A DNA stretch of 64,000 bases from Candidatus Fermentibacterota bacterium (GCA_030609965.1 JAUWSQ010000004.1:1-64000), one strand, 5' to 3'; counted from the first letter of the stretch, positions 55,194 to 63,747 are shown. A program made the numbers and translations. The notes: generated from the sequence alone by a model not told the origin.

Positions 55194-56075
55194 ATGACAA
55201 CCGGGCTCAAATCGTTTCTCTACAATGAGCAAAAAGCAGTAAAGCATCTGAAGATAGCAAGTGTTGCGATTTCATGTGATCGTGATCCGGCAGTCAATCG
55301 TTCGAAAATTGTCAGTACGGTAGATGAAATAAAGAAAAATCATCCGGATACTGAGCTTGTGGTATTCGGTGAAATGATCCTCGGATGGTACAATCCTGGC
55401 AGTATGCCTGAATATCATCGCAATATTGCTGAGCGCATTACGCAGAAGACCATGCAGGATCTTGCTTCCCTATCGCTACGGCATGGAATATACCTTTGTT
55501 TTGGAATGTCCGAGATCGATGATGGAATTCTGTACAACGCTCAGGTATTGATAAATCCCGAGGGAGAAATCCAGGCTGTCCATCGCAAAAGTAACCTTAA
55601 GTCCGGTGAGAAAACTGCGAACTACAAATCAGGATCAGTACCTGTTACGATTACTGACATTAAAGGAGTAAGAACCGGTATCGTGATTTGCTCTGATGCA
55701 GCGAGTCCGAGTACAATGCGGAAGATTATGAGAAGTCATCCCGATTTGATCCTGCTAAGCCTGGCGGATGACAGTGATGAAAAATCCTTCATGGCCAGAT
55801 GTAACGCCCGTATGTATGACGCATGGATTGTTACGGCAAACCGTTATGGTGATGAGAATGGTCGCATATGGGATGGGCATATGGTGATCTCCGACCCCCT
55901 CGGCAGATTGCGTGCTATGGGGCAGAACCAGGAGCAGTACCTGGTATATGAACTTAAATTCGCGGATGAAAAGTCCTGGGTGAAAAAAGTAGTAAGAAAT
56001 ATTCTGGTAAAATTGCCTCTGCCAGTTTACATCCTGAAGAACTGGAGAATAGTCAGATCTTATTATCGGGCCTGA
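55194..56075 (+). CDS. Carbon-nitrogen hydrolase (nitrilase superfamily)
   Basis: A 293-residue cytosolic amidohydrolase with the Glu-Lys-Cys triad: Glu60 (FGEMILGW), Lys132 (HRKSNL) and Cys166 (VICSDAAS). The cysteine is followed by SDAAS instead of the usual YDxxFP, placing it outside well-known amidase groups, so the substrate is unknown. The C-terminal 40 residues are basic with aromatic residues and may touch the membrane. No strong ribosome binding site is evident before the ATG. Confidence 0.85.
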   Translation: MTTGLKSFLYNEQKAVKHLKIASVAISCDRDPAVNRSKIVSTVDEIKKNHPDTELVVFGEMILGWYNPGSMPEYHRNIAERITQKTMQDLASLSLRHGIYLCFGMSEIDDGILYNAQVLINPEGEIQAVHRKSNLKSGEKTANYKSGSVPVTITDIKGVRTGIVICSDAASPSTMRKIMRSHPDLILLSLADDSDEKSFMARCNARMYDAWIVTANRYGDENGRIWDGHMVISDPLGRLRAMGQNQEQYLVYELKFADEKSWVKKVVRNILVKLPLPVYILKNWRIVRSYYRA

Positions 56076-56226
56076 AGCTTCCAGCGTTCATTTATAGTTT
56101 TGACAATCCAGGGCAGTTCTGAATAGTATTGTTTCAAGTCGAGAATACCGGATTGACAGGCATAGGGGTATTCTTCCAGAGGTTATACTGAAGATGTGAA
56201 TGTAATCGAATACAAAGGAGCTAAAA

Positions 56227-56655
56227 GTGAGATCAAGCAAGATAATTCGACGTAATTCATTATCCGCTGCGGTACTGACAGTTATCATGCTGGCAAGTTG
56301 TGGCGGAGGAGAGAGCGCTGGAGAAGAAGCTGCCAGTGTAATAGAGAAGAACGGAGCGATAGAATCCAGCGATACCTGTGATCCGAATCACAATGATCTT
56401 GCCTACGACGCATACGAATTCGAAGCAGAAACGTTTGATCAAGTGTGCGTTGAAGTGACCACTGAAGAATTCTCGCCTCTTCTGAAGCTTGTGGAGGTTT
56501 CAACAGGAGCAGTAATCGCGGAATGGGATCCGGAGTACGGGACAGGTGATGCCCTGACCTACACGATCGCCGGGTCGGGAAGCTATGAAGCTCGTGTCTA
56601 TGCAATGGAAGATGGTACCGGGGACTACACGCTGACCATCACGGTTACACCATAG
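56227..56655 (+). CDS. Lipoprotein with PPC-like beta domain
   Basis: A 142-residue lipoprotein with lipobox LASC (Cys25) after a basic twin-arginine-like start (KIIRRNS). The mature domain resembles a bacterial pre-peptidase C-terminal (PPC) fold: AYEFEAETFDQVCVEV, then SPLLKLVEVSTGAVIAEWD and the final GTGDYTLTITV. AAAGGAG precedes the GTG start. It would sit on a membrane facing the periplasm. Confidence 0.75.
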   Translation: MRSSKIIRRNSLSAAVLTVIMLASCGGGESAGEEAASVIEKNGAIESSDTCDPNHNDLAYDAYEFEAETFDQVCVEVTTEEFSPLLKLVEVSTGAVIAEWDPEYGTGDALTYTIAGSGSYEARVYAMEDGTGDYTLTITVTP

Positions 56656-56762
56656 ATTTTCTTCCTGGCATAGAGTTCCCAAAGAAACATGGATTGGACA
56701 TTATCATCTTTATTCTGCAGAATTAGTGCTGAAAGATTTTTCTTAACAACAAGGAGTATCTC

Positions 56763-57434
56763 ATGAAAAAGTTAACTATATCAACTGCATTCATCCTTCT
56801 CATCTTATCCTGCGGAACCAGTGACCCTACAGGATCAACACCCTCTTCCGACGCGGAATTCTATCCTATGACGGTGGGCAACCAGTGGGTTTACGGACGT
56901 ACAGGTACAATGATTGATGGCGTAGCGCTTACCGGTACGATAACGGGAAGCTGCACTCTGGAGATCACGGGAACGGAGACCCATTCGGAAGGTTTCGACG
57001 TATTCGTGCAGGAGAACGCTGTTACCGATACACTGGTAATGGGTTCACTGGTTATGATAACAGACACGACCTATACGGATTATATACGTATCACGGACAC
57101 TGGATTATATGGTTACCCTCACTTAACAGATACCGATTCTTCCTACACTATACCTTTCCCTATCGTGAACGGTGCTGTATGGGACTTCTCAGAGGAACCT
57201 CCCATGACGGGCACGATCCTCTCCACCAGCGTGGATGTCACCGTTGGCGCCGGAACGTTCGAAGACTGTATTGAGTTCCAGCTGACCTGGATCCAGGGGG
57301 GTAATACAGTCAGTAATACTACCGACTCTGCAAGGAACGTTGGGAAAGTAAGGAACGTGTTTATACAGAGTGCGGGTACGATGGTAATAACTATCACTGA
57401 GGAACTGGAATCGTATACGGTCAGTGTTTATTAG
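56763..57434 (+). CDS. Lipoprotein of unknown function
   Basis: A 223-residue lipoprotein with lipobox ILSC (Cys17). The segment YPMTVGNQWVYGRTG and a later GAGTFEDCIEF match a widespread type of secreted beta proteins in environmental bacteria whose function is not known. Thr and Asp are abundant, as in its neighbours. AAGGAG precedes the ATG. Confidence 0.75.
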   Translation: MKKLTISTAFILLILSCGTSDPTGSTPSSDAEFYPMTVGNQWVYGRTGTMIDGVALTGTITGSCTLEITGTETHSEGFDVFVQENAVTDTLVMGSLVMITDTTYTDYIRITDTGLYGYPHLTDTDSSYTIPFPIVNGAVWDFSEEPPMTGTILSTSVDVTVGAGTFEDCIEFQLTWIQGGNTVSNTTDSARNVGKVRNVFIQSAGTMVITITEELESYTVSVY

Positions 57435-57505
57435 GATCCGTGAGTTAGTACTTGGATTACGTTGTAGAAACGATTTAAAGCCTAGCCTGTTCGTGGGGAG
57501 GTCAG

Positions 57506-58291
57506 ATGGGTAACTGGACTTTGACTCAGCTAATAGTCTTCTTTGCTCCCTTTGCGATAATTTTCATTGGACTTCTCATCTGGCTGCTGATGCGCAGAAG
57601 CATAAGAACCAGATTCCGAATGGATCAGCAACTCAAGAAAGACCCGGACATAAGCGAATGGCTGGTTGTGTTCGGATGGACCAGGAAGATCATCTACTTC
57701 CCTGTAGTTCTGGTGTCGCTGGTCTTCTTTGTCTTGTCGCTGCTTCTAAAAGAACCATCGGGAACGATGGGTGCTATATGGCTGGGTTTCTTTCTGGTTA
57801 ACTTCATGGTAGAAGAGTACGATGCGGGTATTAAGGAGCTTCTTCTCCTTGTACTGGGTCTCGGCGGCATGGTCCTCTGGTTGAGCTACCTGAACTGGCT
57901 GAATGACCTCTGGTCATTCCTTGGTGGAATAAGCGCTGATATGAACGGTGTTGCTTACCTCCTGTTTGCTCTGATCTTCCTCGTTGCAATTGGTGTATCA
58001 TGGATCAGGGGTCTGTTCTTTTACGTTGCTTTCACACCTAACTACATTAACATCCAGAAAGGACCAACCGAGAGCGGTCAGCAGATAGGCAGGGAAGAAA
58101 TAACTACAATTGTCGATACGGAGGATCTCCTTGAGAGGATGCTTGGTTTCGGCCGCATTCTAGTGAGTTTCCGTGATGCCCGTCGTGAGGACATCCATCT
58201 CCTGGTATGGGGCATAGGTAAGAAATCAAGAAAACTGGAAAGTATAAGGGGCGCTATCGTGATTGAAAGGCATTCGACAGAACCGATCTGA
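57506..58291 (+). CDS. Membrane protein with C-terminal soluble domain, unknown function
   Basis: A 261-residue protein with about five helices (residues 8-28, 60-80, 85-105, 112-130, 145-175) and a C-terminal soluble domain of about 80 residues (ITTIVDTEDLLERMLGFGRILVSFRDARREDIHLLVWGI) that resembles a bacterial PH-like (bPH) domain. GGGGAGG precedes the ATG. It ends 23 bp before a convergent XRE regulator remnant. Confidence 0.7.
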   Translation: MGNWTLTQLIVFFAPFAIIFIGLLIWLLMRRSIRTRFRMDQQLKKDPDISEWLVVFGWTRKIIYFPVVLVSLVFFVLSLLLKEPSGTMGAIWLGFFLVNFMVEEYDAGIKELLLLVLGLGGMVLWLSYLNWLNDLWSFLGGISADMNGVAYLLFALIFLVAIGVSWIRGLFFYVAFTPNYINIQKGPTESGQQIGREEITTIVDTEDLLERMLGFGRILVSFRDARREDIHLLVWGIGKKSRKLESIRGAIVIERHSTEPI

Positions 58292-58314
58292 AACCCGGTT
58301 CCCGAGAACAATCC

Positions 58315-58551
58315 TTATTCCGAATTGTGCCGGAATAGTTCCTCGCTCATCGGTTTCATTGCTGTAATGGAGAAGATGAATTCAATCGGGAAACCGAAGT
58401 ATTCACTTATCCGGAAAGCAAGGTCGAGGCTGGGATTGTATTCCTGTCTTTCCATGTAGCCTACGGTCTGGAAATTGACTCCTATCTGCTCTGCAAGCTC
58501 TTTTCTGGAAATACCCCTCTCCAGCCTGAGGGCAGCTATCCAATTTTACAC
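58315..58551 (-). pseudogene. XRE-family HTH regulator with a stop at codon 2
   Basis: The minus strand encodes a small Cro/C1-type regulator of about 77 codons: an N-terminal helix (NWIAALRLERGISRKELAEQIGV), the recognition helix region NFQTVGYMERQEYNPS, and a C-terminal segment SEYFGFPIEFIFS as in YgzD-like regulators. GTG at 58551 is directly followed by TAA; replacing this TAA by AAA would give the family's usual start. No other ATG, GTG or TTG lies in frame before the HTH. It is a recent nonsense mutation, a sequencing error or a non-canonical start. Confidence 0.6.
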
Positions 58552-58552
58552 T

Positions 58553-59464
58553 CTAAGCTCCCCTGAATACTCCGGTGGAAAGGTATCTGTCACCGCGGTC
58601 TGCCACAAGCACTACCAGTGTTTCGCCGGGGCTCATGTGGCTGGCCACCTCCACAGCTGCACTTACTGCAGCACCACCGCTCATTCCCACAAACAGCCCC
58701 TCTTTCAGAGCCAGCTCTCTTGTCATTGAGAAAGCATATGAATCGGATTTACTGATGATGCGGTCAAGACGATTCTCATCATAGATTCCCGGTATTGCTG
58801 ATTCTTTCATATTCTTCAAACCCTGAATGCTGTGACCTATCTCCGGTTCTACTCCGATTATCTGAATATCTTCTGAGAACTCCTTCAATCTGCGACTGAC
58901 TCCCATTAGCGTTCCCCCGGTACCCATTCCGGCGACAAAAGCGTTTACTTTACCGGAAGTCTGCCGGATGATCTCCGGAGCAGTGGATTCGTAATGACTC
59001 AACCAGTTAGCAATATTACTATATTGATCCGGCATGTAGAACTTATCCGGATCCTCAGTCAGCATCTGTTCTGCAAGAGTAATTGCTCCGTCTGTTCCCC
59101 GCTCTCCTGGCGTTAGAATCAACTCAGCTCCGAAAGCCTTAAGAATGTCTCTTCGTTCCACACTGACACTTTCGGGAAGCACAAGTCTGATCTTGTAGCC
59201 CATTGCTGCCCCAATCATTGCCAGACCAATACCAGTGTTCCCTGATGTAGCTTCCAGTATTGTTTTCCCTCTGTAAAGAAGTCCTCTCACCTCAGCATGC
59301 TTTACCATCCACAGGGCCGATCTGTCCTTTACTGAACCACCCGGGTTTGAGCCCTCCAGTTTCACAAGTATTCTGGCGCTCCCCTCCGGGGCTAGGTGTT
59401 TGAGCTGTACAAGTGGTGTATTTCCGATTGAGCTCAAGATCCCTTCAGCATAATTACCCAACAT
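58553..59464 (-). CDS. Cysteine synthase (O-acetylserine sulfhydrylase)
   Basis: A PLP-dependent enzyme of 303 residues that makes cysteine from O-acetylserine and sulfide. Motifs: SSIGNTPLVQL, the PLP lysine in GGSVKDR, the phosphate loop ATSGNTG, GMGTGGTLMGVSR and the C-terminal GMSGGAAV. It fits either CysK or CysM; I leave the symbol open. GGAG eight bases before the ATG at 59464 decides the start over an upstream in-frame ATG at 59494. A terminator-like hairpin lies in its leader. Confidence 0.92.
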   Translation of the reverse strand: MLGNYAEGILSSIGNTPLVQLKHLAPEGSARILVKLEGSNPGGSVKDRSALWMVKHAEVRGLLYRGKTILEATSGNTGIGLAMIGAAMGYKIRLVLPESVSVERRDILKAFGAELILTPGERGTDGAITLAEQMLTEDPDKFYMPDQYSNIANWLSHYESTAPEIIRQTSGKVNAFVAGMGTGGTLMGVSRRLKEFSEDIQIIGVEPEIGHSIQGLKNMKESAIPGIYDENRLDRIISKSDSYAFSMTRELALKEGLFVGMSGGAAVSAAVEVASHMSPGETLVVLVADRGDRYLSTGVFRGA

Positions 59465-59482
59465 GTTACTTTCTCCAAACGC

Positions 59483-59511
59483 AAAAAATCCCACGACCTT
59501 CCGGCCATGGG
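59483..59511 (-). promoter_or_regulatory. Intrinsic terminator/attenuator in the cysteine synthase leader
   Basis: On the minus strand a 9-bp stem (CCCATGGCC / GGTCGTGGG, with two G-T pairs) and a GGAA loop are followed by A and six T, 19 bp before the start codon. No minus-strand gene lies upstream for several hundred bases, so it would cut the leader of this gene. A second stem-loop (CCGCCGA/TCGGCGG, 59557-59580) precedes it. Confidence 0.55.
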
Positions 59512-59667
59512 CAACTGTAATCGAATGTTTTAAACTAATTTACATTACAAACGCCTCCGCCGATGCAGGAATGTCGGCGGCGCAACAAAAGAATACTTCG
59601 TTGTGGTTTGTATTTCTCATCATGGAAGCAATTCTAGATAACTGGACCATGTTTGTCAAAAAGAGAC

Positions 59668-59723
59668 CTTTCTATCAAAAAGCTCGAACTTTTTCATTAA
59701 GTGGTTAAAGAATGTCGCTGCAG
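59668..59723 (+). repeat. 56-bp direct repeat, copy 1
   Basis: It is identical at 52 of 56 positions to 63746-63801. The centre is a near-palindrome (AAAAAGCTCGAACTTTTT). The two copies bracket the accessory segment with Fic, RelE/Phd and the T9SS cargo gene. Confidence 0.85.
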
Positions 59724-59766
59724 AAGTGGTATATCCCTAACGGTGTATTATGCTGAAATAGAGTGA

Positions 59767-59841
59767 AAAAGCGTGAAAACATATTATATTTCCACTACAA
59801 TTTACTGTATTGTTGTCAAAAGCGTGAAAATATGTTAAATT
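59767..59841 (+). promoter_or_regulatory. Promoter and tandem AAAAGCGTGAAAA sites upstream of fic
   Basis: A 13-bp sequence AAAAGCGTGAAAA occurs at 59767-59779 and 59818-59830, 51 bp (about five helical turns) apart. TTGTCA (59813-59818) and TTAAAT (59835-59840) with a 16-bp spacer form a likely promoter overlapping the second site. The transcript would be nearly leaderless. Autoregulation by the Fic protein's C-terminal winged-helix-like part is an inference. Confidence 0.5.
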
Positions 59842-59847
59842 CAAGTT

Positions 59848-60750
59848 ATGGGAAAAGTGATGAGTGTCTATAAAAAAATCGATTCATTGAGAGAGCGGTA
59901 TTATCAATCTGCTCGCAACAAGGATTCTTTGCTTAAACTTATCAGTGAAGTAGAGGTTGCAGAACAGGTCTATAATTCAAATGCTATTGAAAACAGTACC
60001 CTTAGTTTGGAGGAAACTGAGAAAATACTCCTTCATCTCGATTTAGACCGCTATGTCTCCGAACGCGAAATATTCGAAGCCAAGAACTTGGCGCGAGTAG
60101 TTACATACATAGACACAAAAGCTAAGCAGCAGGAACTGAACCTGGAAATGATTCTGCTTTTGCATAGAATGTTGATAACGAATATTCACGATGATATAGC
60201 AGGTCGGTTCAGGAAAAATGATGAATGGGTAAGAGTTGCAAACCATATCGCTTGTGATCCTGAAAACATTATATGTAAACTTGAAGATATGTTCATCAAA
60301 TGCAATTCTTCGGTGAATGAGAGTATTATAAGGAGAATTGCTGTCTTCCACCTCAGTTTTGAACACATCCATCCGTTTGTCGATGGTAATGGGAGAATAG
60401 GAAGGGTGCTTAACAATTATTTATTGATCCGCGAAGGTTATGTACCAATAAACATTAAATACATCGACCGTACGTTGTACTATGATGCTTTTGAAGAATT
60501 TGATAGAAATATCAGTAGTTCGATTATGGAAGAAATAGTTGGGAAAGCAATTACCAACAGTTATCATAAACGATTAGCCTATCTGGATGGAATGGATATC
60601 ATTACTCTTAATGAATACGCAAAGCAGAATAATCTTTCGCATTCGAATTTAATCAATAAAGCCAAACGGCAAACCATTGAAGCTTTCCTGGAAAAAGGAG
60701 TATGGAAAATAGGTAATCCAAGCGATTTCGCCATATCTATGCTGAACTGA
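59848..60750 (+). CDS. Fic-family protein (predicted AMP transferase)
   Basis: A 300-residue Fic protein with the complete catalytic motif HPFVDGNGRIGR (His175), which normally transfers AMP from ATP to a target hydroxyl. An N-terminal inhibitory motif SNAIEN (44-49) fits [S/T]xxxE[G/N], so it is of the self-inhibited class II type with the antitoxin helix built in. The C-terminal 60 residues (ITLNEYAKQNNLSHSNLINKA) look like a DNA-binding winged helix. The gene is clearly more AT-rich than its neighbours, which suggests transfer. ATG at 59848; ATG 59860 is an alternative. Confidence 0.88.
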   Translation: MGKVMSVYKKIDSLRERYYQSARNKDSLLKLISEVEVAEQVYNSNAIENSTLSLEETEKILLHLDLDRYVSEREIFEAKNLARVVTYIDTKAKQQELNLEMILLLHRMLITNIHDDIAGRFRKNDEWVRVANHIACDPENIICKLEDMFIKCNSSVNESIIRRIAVFHLSFEHIHPFVDGNGRIGRVLNNYLLIREGYVPINIKYIDRTLYYDAFEEFDRNISSSIMEEIVGKAITNSYHKRLAYLDGMDIITLNEYAKQNNLSHSNLINKAKRQTIEAFLEKGVWKIGNPSDFAISMLN

Positions 60751-60903
60751 TCTATTCGGTTCTCTGTTCCCAGATTTCTGGATACGTATTACAAGGAATT
60801 CAATACGTGTGTCCAGCGACATTCTCGTCTGTCGATAGACAATATGGCTAGACGTTGATCACTCCCGTTCCATTGATAGACGGCTGATGAAAGTACAAGA
60901 ATC

Positions 60904-61170
60904 CTATGTGAGATTTCTATAAACATCCTTGCGATGACCAACCTTAACGATAAGAATAATCAATCTTACTGTATGTATCTCATAGATAATACGATAATCT
61001 CCAGAGCGAATTCTATGAAAAGAATTCTTCCCTTTCATTTTGGTTGTTTTCGGGTCAGGTAGATTGTTACTAAGCTCCTCAATTCTCTTCTTGATTCGAA
61101 CTAAGTCACGTTTTGGAAACCGTTTAAGGTTTTTCAGAGCAGCAGGTCTGAATTCAATGGAATACGCCAT
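60904..61170 (-). CDS. RelE/ParE-family toxin
   Basis: An 88-residue toxin of the RelE fold (YSIEFRPAALKNLKRFPKRDLVRIKKRIEEL, then KNSFHRIRSGDYRIIYEI and the end VKVGHRKDVYRNL). The basic and histidine residues used in mRNA cleavage in RelE are present. It starts 3 bp after the antitoxin gene stops, in the usual antitoxin-toxin order. A RelE-type ribonuclease is more likely than a ParE gyrase poison because of the C-terminal HRKDVY. Confidence 0.88.
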   Translation of the reverse strand: MAYSIEFRPAALKNLKRFPKRDLVRIKKRIEELSNNLPDPKTTKMKGKNSFHRIRSGDYRIIYEIHTVRLIILIVKVGHRKDVYRNLT

Positions 61171-61173
61171 TGA

Positions 61174-61425
61174 TCAGAGACCTAGAGATTTCCACACTTC
61201 ATCAGCTGATATATTTTCTCCAGGCTCAGCTAAAGCTGCTATGGCATCTTCAATATCCAGATGTTCTTCGATTCTTTGAAGCAGTTCAAGTTCAGTAATG
61301 GATACGATTGCAGCGATGCTCTTGCCTCTACGAGTCAATACGATAGGTTCATTACCGTAAGCAACCTTGTTTATTATATCTGAAAAATTCATTCTTGCAT
61401 CGGCAGTCGAAATAGTCTCAGGCAT
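61174..61425 (-). CDS. Phd/YefM-family antitoxin
   Basis: An 83-residue antitoxin with the Phd/YefM N-terminal DNA-binding fold (STADARMNFSDIINKVAYGNEPIVLTRRGKSIAAIVSI) and a C-terminal acidic helix (EHLDIEDAIAAL) that would wrap the toxin. AGGAAGG precedes the ATG. It should repress its own operon at the palindrome just upstream. Confidence 0.88.
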   Translation of the reverse strand: MPETISTADARMNFSDIINKVAYGNEPIVLTRRGKSIAAIVSITELELLQRIEEHLDIEDAIAALAEPGENISADEVWKSLGL

Positions 61426-61446
61426 TTATCCCTTCCTTTCTTCATC

Positions 61447-61482
61447 TGTACGTAATGTACATTATGTACAAAACATTGTCAA
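61447..61482 (-). promoter_or_regulatory. Promoter and operator of the Phd/RelE operon
   Basis: On the minus strand TTGACA (61477-61482) and TACATT (61454-61459), 17 bp apart, form a promoter. The -10 lies inside a pseudo-palindrome of alternating TGTACA-type units (61447-61470, TGTACGTAATGTAC and its mirror), a likely antitoxin-binding site. Confidence 0.65.
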
Positions 61483-61570
61483 GTATCGTGGTTTGTTACT
61501 CTATAACTTCAAGAGATTAGTTTCCGTGAATAAATGCAAGTGTCGCAAGTGATGTCTGACCTCACAAACG

Positions 61571-61623
61571 GCACTTAAACAGAAACAACCCCCGAGGGAC
61601 TGCAACTAATTTTATGGCGACCC
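61571..61623 (+). repeat. Diverged copy of the ACAGAAACAGCCC repeat
   Basis: This segment shares the order CACTTAAACAGAAACA, GGGxCTG, TTTTATGGCGACCC with the 3' half of the 97-bp repeats at 61654 and 63651 but has many changes. The hairpin is partly decayed. Confidence 0.5.
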
Positions 61624-61653
61624 AACGGGAATTCCTTCGACTCGTCATACGAC

Positions 61654-61750
61654 TCGCTCAGGGTAAACTCACCCTACAGGTTCTCACTTGTGAATGGCAT
61701 TTAAAACAGAAACAGCCCACGAAGGGCTGTATCAGTTTTAATGGCGACCC
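61654..61750 (+). repeat. 97-bp repeat, copy 1, with terminator-like hairpin
   Basis: It matches 63651-63747 at about 92 of 97 positions and equal length. It contains the hairpin ACAGCCC / GGGCTGT (61712-61730) followed by ATCAGTTTTA. The unit ends in ATGGCGACCC. The surroundings (61483-62233) hold no gene I can support; apart from the repeats I see nothing recognisable in the 480 bp before the T9SS cargo gene. Confidence 0.8.
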
Positions 61751-62233
61751 CAACGGGCAAAACTTCAAACCCCTTTTGGAAATGGCTGCTGAAATTGAGT
61801 AAGCTGTAAAAATATCATATATTATAATCTGCGAACTATTGAGGACTACATTTCCTGTTGTTTGCTTGTCGTCTCCTGATTAGGATTATATAGACTCTTT
61901 ATCCGCATTCATTCAATTGACTTGCACTTGAGATTATAATATTTATATGAACAGGATCAATCTGAACCTGTCGGGGTCCGGTTTAGAGGCTTACCTATCA
62001 CCATTCGTACCATAATCAAGGCATATTCCTTCCGGACTCTGTGAGTCTGGAGGTAAAAAGTTGTGTACTCAGTAATTGTCATCCATTTTTCCCTGTAATA
62101 CACGAACCGCTTTTAAACCTATGCAGGTACTGCAACACAGAGTGACTAGTGTGGGGATGGAATCTGGGTGTTTCTTGACACAAGTAGCACGATAACTTAA
62201 TTTGACAAAGATATTGATAGGGAGTGATCGTAA

Positions 62234-63607
62234 ATGAAATCCTTAACGATGGTAGTATTGTACTGCACTCTGTTATCTGCTGTGGTATCAGCAGATGAGT
62301 GGCATATAGAAGTTGTTGATGAGAGTTGTGACAATATATCAGTTACATCTCTCGCGCTTGATGCTTTGGATCAGGCACATATTTCGTATGGTGAGTATTC
62401 TACAGGGAGTTATTCCGCTCTGAAGTATGCGTGGTTGAACGGCTCTTCATGGAATATATCGACAATAGAAAGTAGTTCCTCAGGAAACGAACTGGCTGGC
62501 TACACTTCTATCGCTTTAGATAGCGGGGATAATCCAAGAATTTCATATGAAGACGGTAATAATGAGGAGCTCAATTATGCGAGCTGGAACGGCTCCTCCT
62601 GGGATATTGCTGTAGTTGATGCTGGTGATTCATATGTTGCTGTCTCTTCTTCTCTTTGCCTGGACAGCGCGAATAGTCCCACAATCGCATATTCATACGG
62701 TTGGCTTACCTGGGCAAATCTCATGTACGCTCGTTACGTATCTGGCTGGTTAATTTCAACGGTTGATGCTACCGATGGTATGGGTTGGTGGGTATCGATG
62801 GCTTTAAATAGCGATGATAAGCCGAATATATCCTACCATGATAGTAATAATAGAGATCTAATGTATGCTATTCTTGGACCTGAGTTCTGGACAATCACCA
62901 CCGTCGACGTCTCCGGTGAGGTGGGAAGCAACAATTCCATTGCTGTTGACAGCAACGATAGACCGCATATCTCATATAGTGGTGTTATCGGCTCAGAACC
63001 CGCTCTGAAGTATGCCTTCTATAATGGATCATCATGGGTGACTTTGGTTGTTGACAACAACGGAATATGTGGCATGGCTTTGACTTCTATTGCTCTTGAC
63101 AGCAATGATAATCCTCATATTTCATACTACAATGCCACTACTGAGTCCCTTAGGTACGCCCACTATAATGGTTCAGCCTGGGAAATTTCCACAGTTGATA
63201 CTGGTGATGGTGCAGGTAGATGCTCGTCCATTGCCCTTGACAGCAACGATCAACCACACATTTCATATAAAAAGGGTGATTTAAACTCTGTCGACCTGAT
63301 GTATGCATACTACGGACCTGTAGGTATTGAAGAGGGTGAAGGCGGGTCTGTTGAGTATACTCTTGGCAATGTTATTCCAAATCCGAGCGCAGGAAGTGCG
63401 AATATAAGCTTCACCTTGCCCGTATCATGTGATGTCGACCTGGATATATTCGATATTACAGGCCGCAAAGTAGCTGTACTGGCAGAGGGTGTATTCTCGT
63501 CAGGCATACACGAAACCGAGGTCAGTGGATTGACCAGCGGCATTTACTTCTGCACACTGAGGAGCGGAGATTTCGTGGATACAAAGACTTTAGTAGTTAT
63601 CGAATAG
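62234..63607 (+). CDS. Secreted repeat protein with type IX secretion C-terminal sorting domain
   Basis: A 457-residue exported protein. Residues 1-20 are a signal peptide. Residues about 22-370 hold seven or so repeats of about 48 residues with the core SIALDSNDNPHISY...LRYAxYNGSxWxISTVD, a likely beta-propeller. The C-terminal 80 residues are a type A T9SS sorting domain: NVIPNPSAGSANISFTLP, then LDIFDITGRKVAVL and SGIYFCTLRSGDFVDTKTLVV. It would cross the outer membrane by the type IX system. GGGAGTGA precedes the ATG. It is flanked by the two 97-bp repeats. Confidence 0.88.
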   Translation: MKSLTMVVLYCTLLSAVVSADEWHIEVVDESCDNISVTSLALDALDQAHISYGEYSTGSYSALKYAWLNGSSWNISTIESSSSGNELAGYTSIALDSGDNPRISYEDGNNEELNYASWNGSSWDIAVVDAGDSYVAVSSSLCLDSANSPTIAYSYGWLTWANLMYARYVSGWLISTVDATDGMGWWVSMALNSDDKPNISYHDSNNRDLMYAILGPEFWTITTVDVSGEVGSNNSIAVDSNDRPHISYSGVIGSEPALKYAFYNGSSWVTLVVDNNGICGMALTSIALDSNDNPHISYYNATTESLRYAHYNGSAWEISTVDTGDGAGRCSSIALDSNDQPHISYKKGDLNSVDLMYAYYGPVGIEEGEGGSVEYTLGNVIPNPSAGSANISFTLPVSCDVDLDIFDITGRKVAVLAEGVFSSGIHETEVSGLTSGIYFCTLRSGDFVDTKTLVVIE

Positions 63608-63650
63608 CCTAAATGTAAATCTGATCTACGATCCCTCCGACTCACTTTGT

Positions 63651-63747
63651 TCGCTCAGGGTAAACTCACCCTTTGGGTTCTCACTTGTGAATGGCATTTA
63701 AAACAGAAACAGCCCACGAAGGGCTGTATCATTTTTTATGGCGACCC
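63651..63747 (+). repeat. 97-bp repeat, copy 2, with terminator
   Basis: The second copy of the 61654-61750 repeat. Its hairpin ACAGCCC / GGGCTGT (63709-63727) is followed by ATCATTTTTTA and probably ends transcription of the T9SS cargo gene. Confidence 0.8.

Noticed and set aside
59465-59620. T-box or SAM riboswitch in the cysteine synthase leader
   Set aside because: Neither the T-box core sequence nor a SAM-riboswitch junction is recognisable, although a terminator hairpin is present.
61571-61750. CRISPR array
   Set aside because: The repeats are few, long, unevenly spaced and carry terminator hairpins; there are no regular spacers or cas genes.
61614-61802. 62-codon plus-strand frame in the repeat region
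   Set aside because: It runs through the 97-bp repeat and its hairpin and has no ribosome binding site; it is most likely noncoding.
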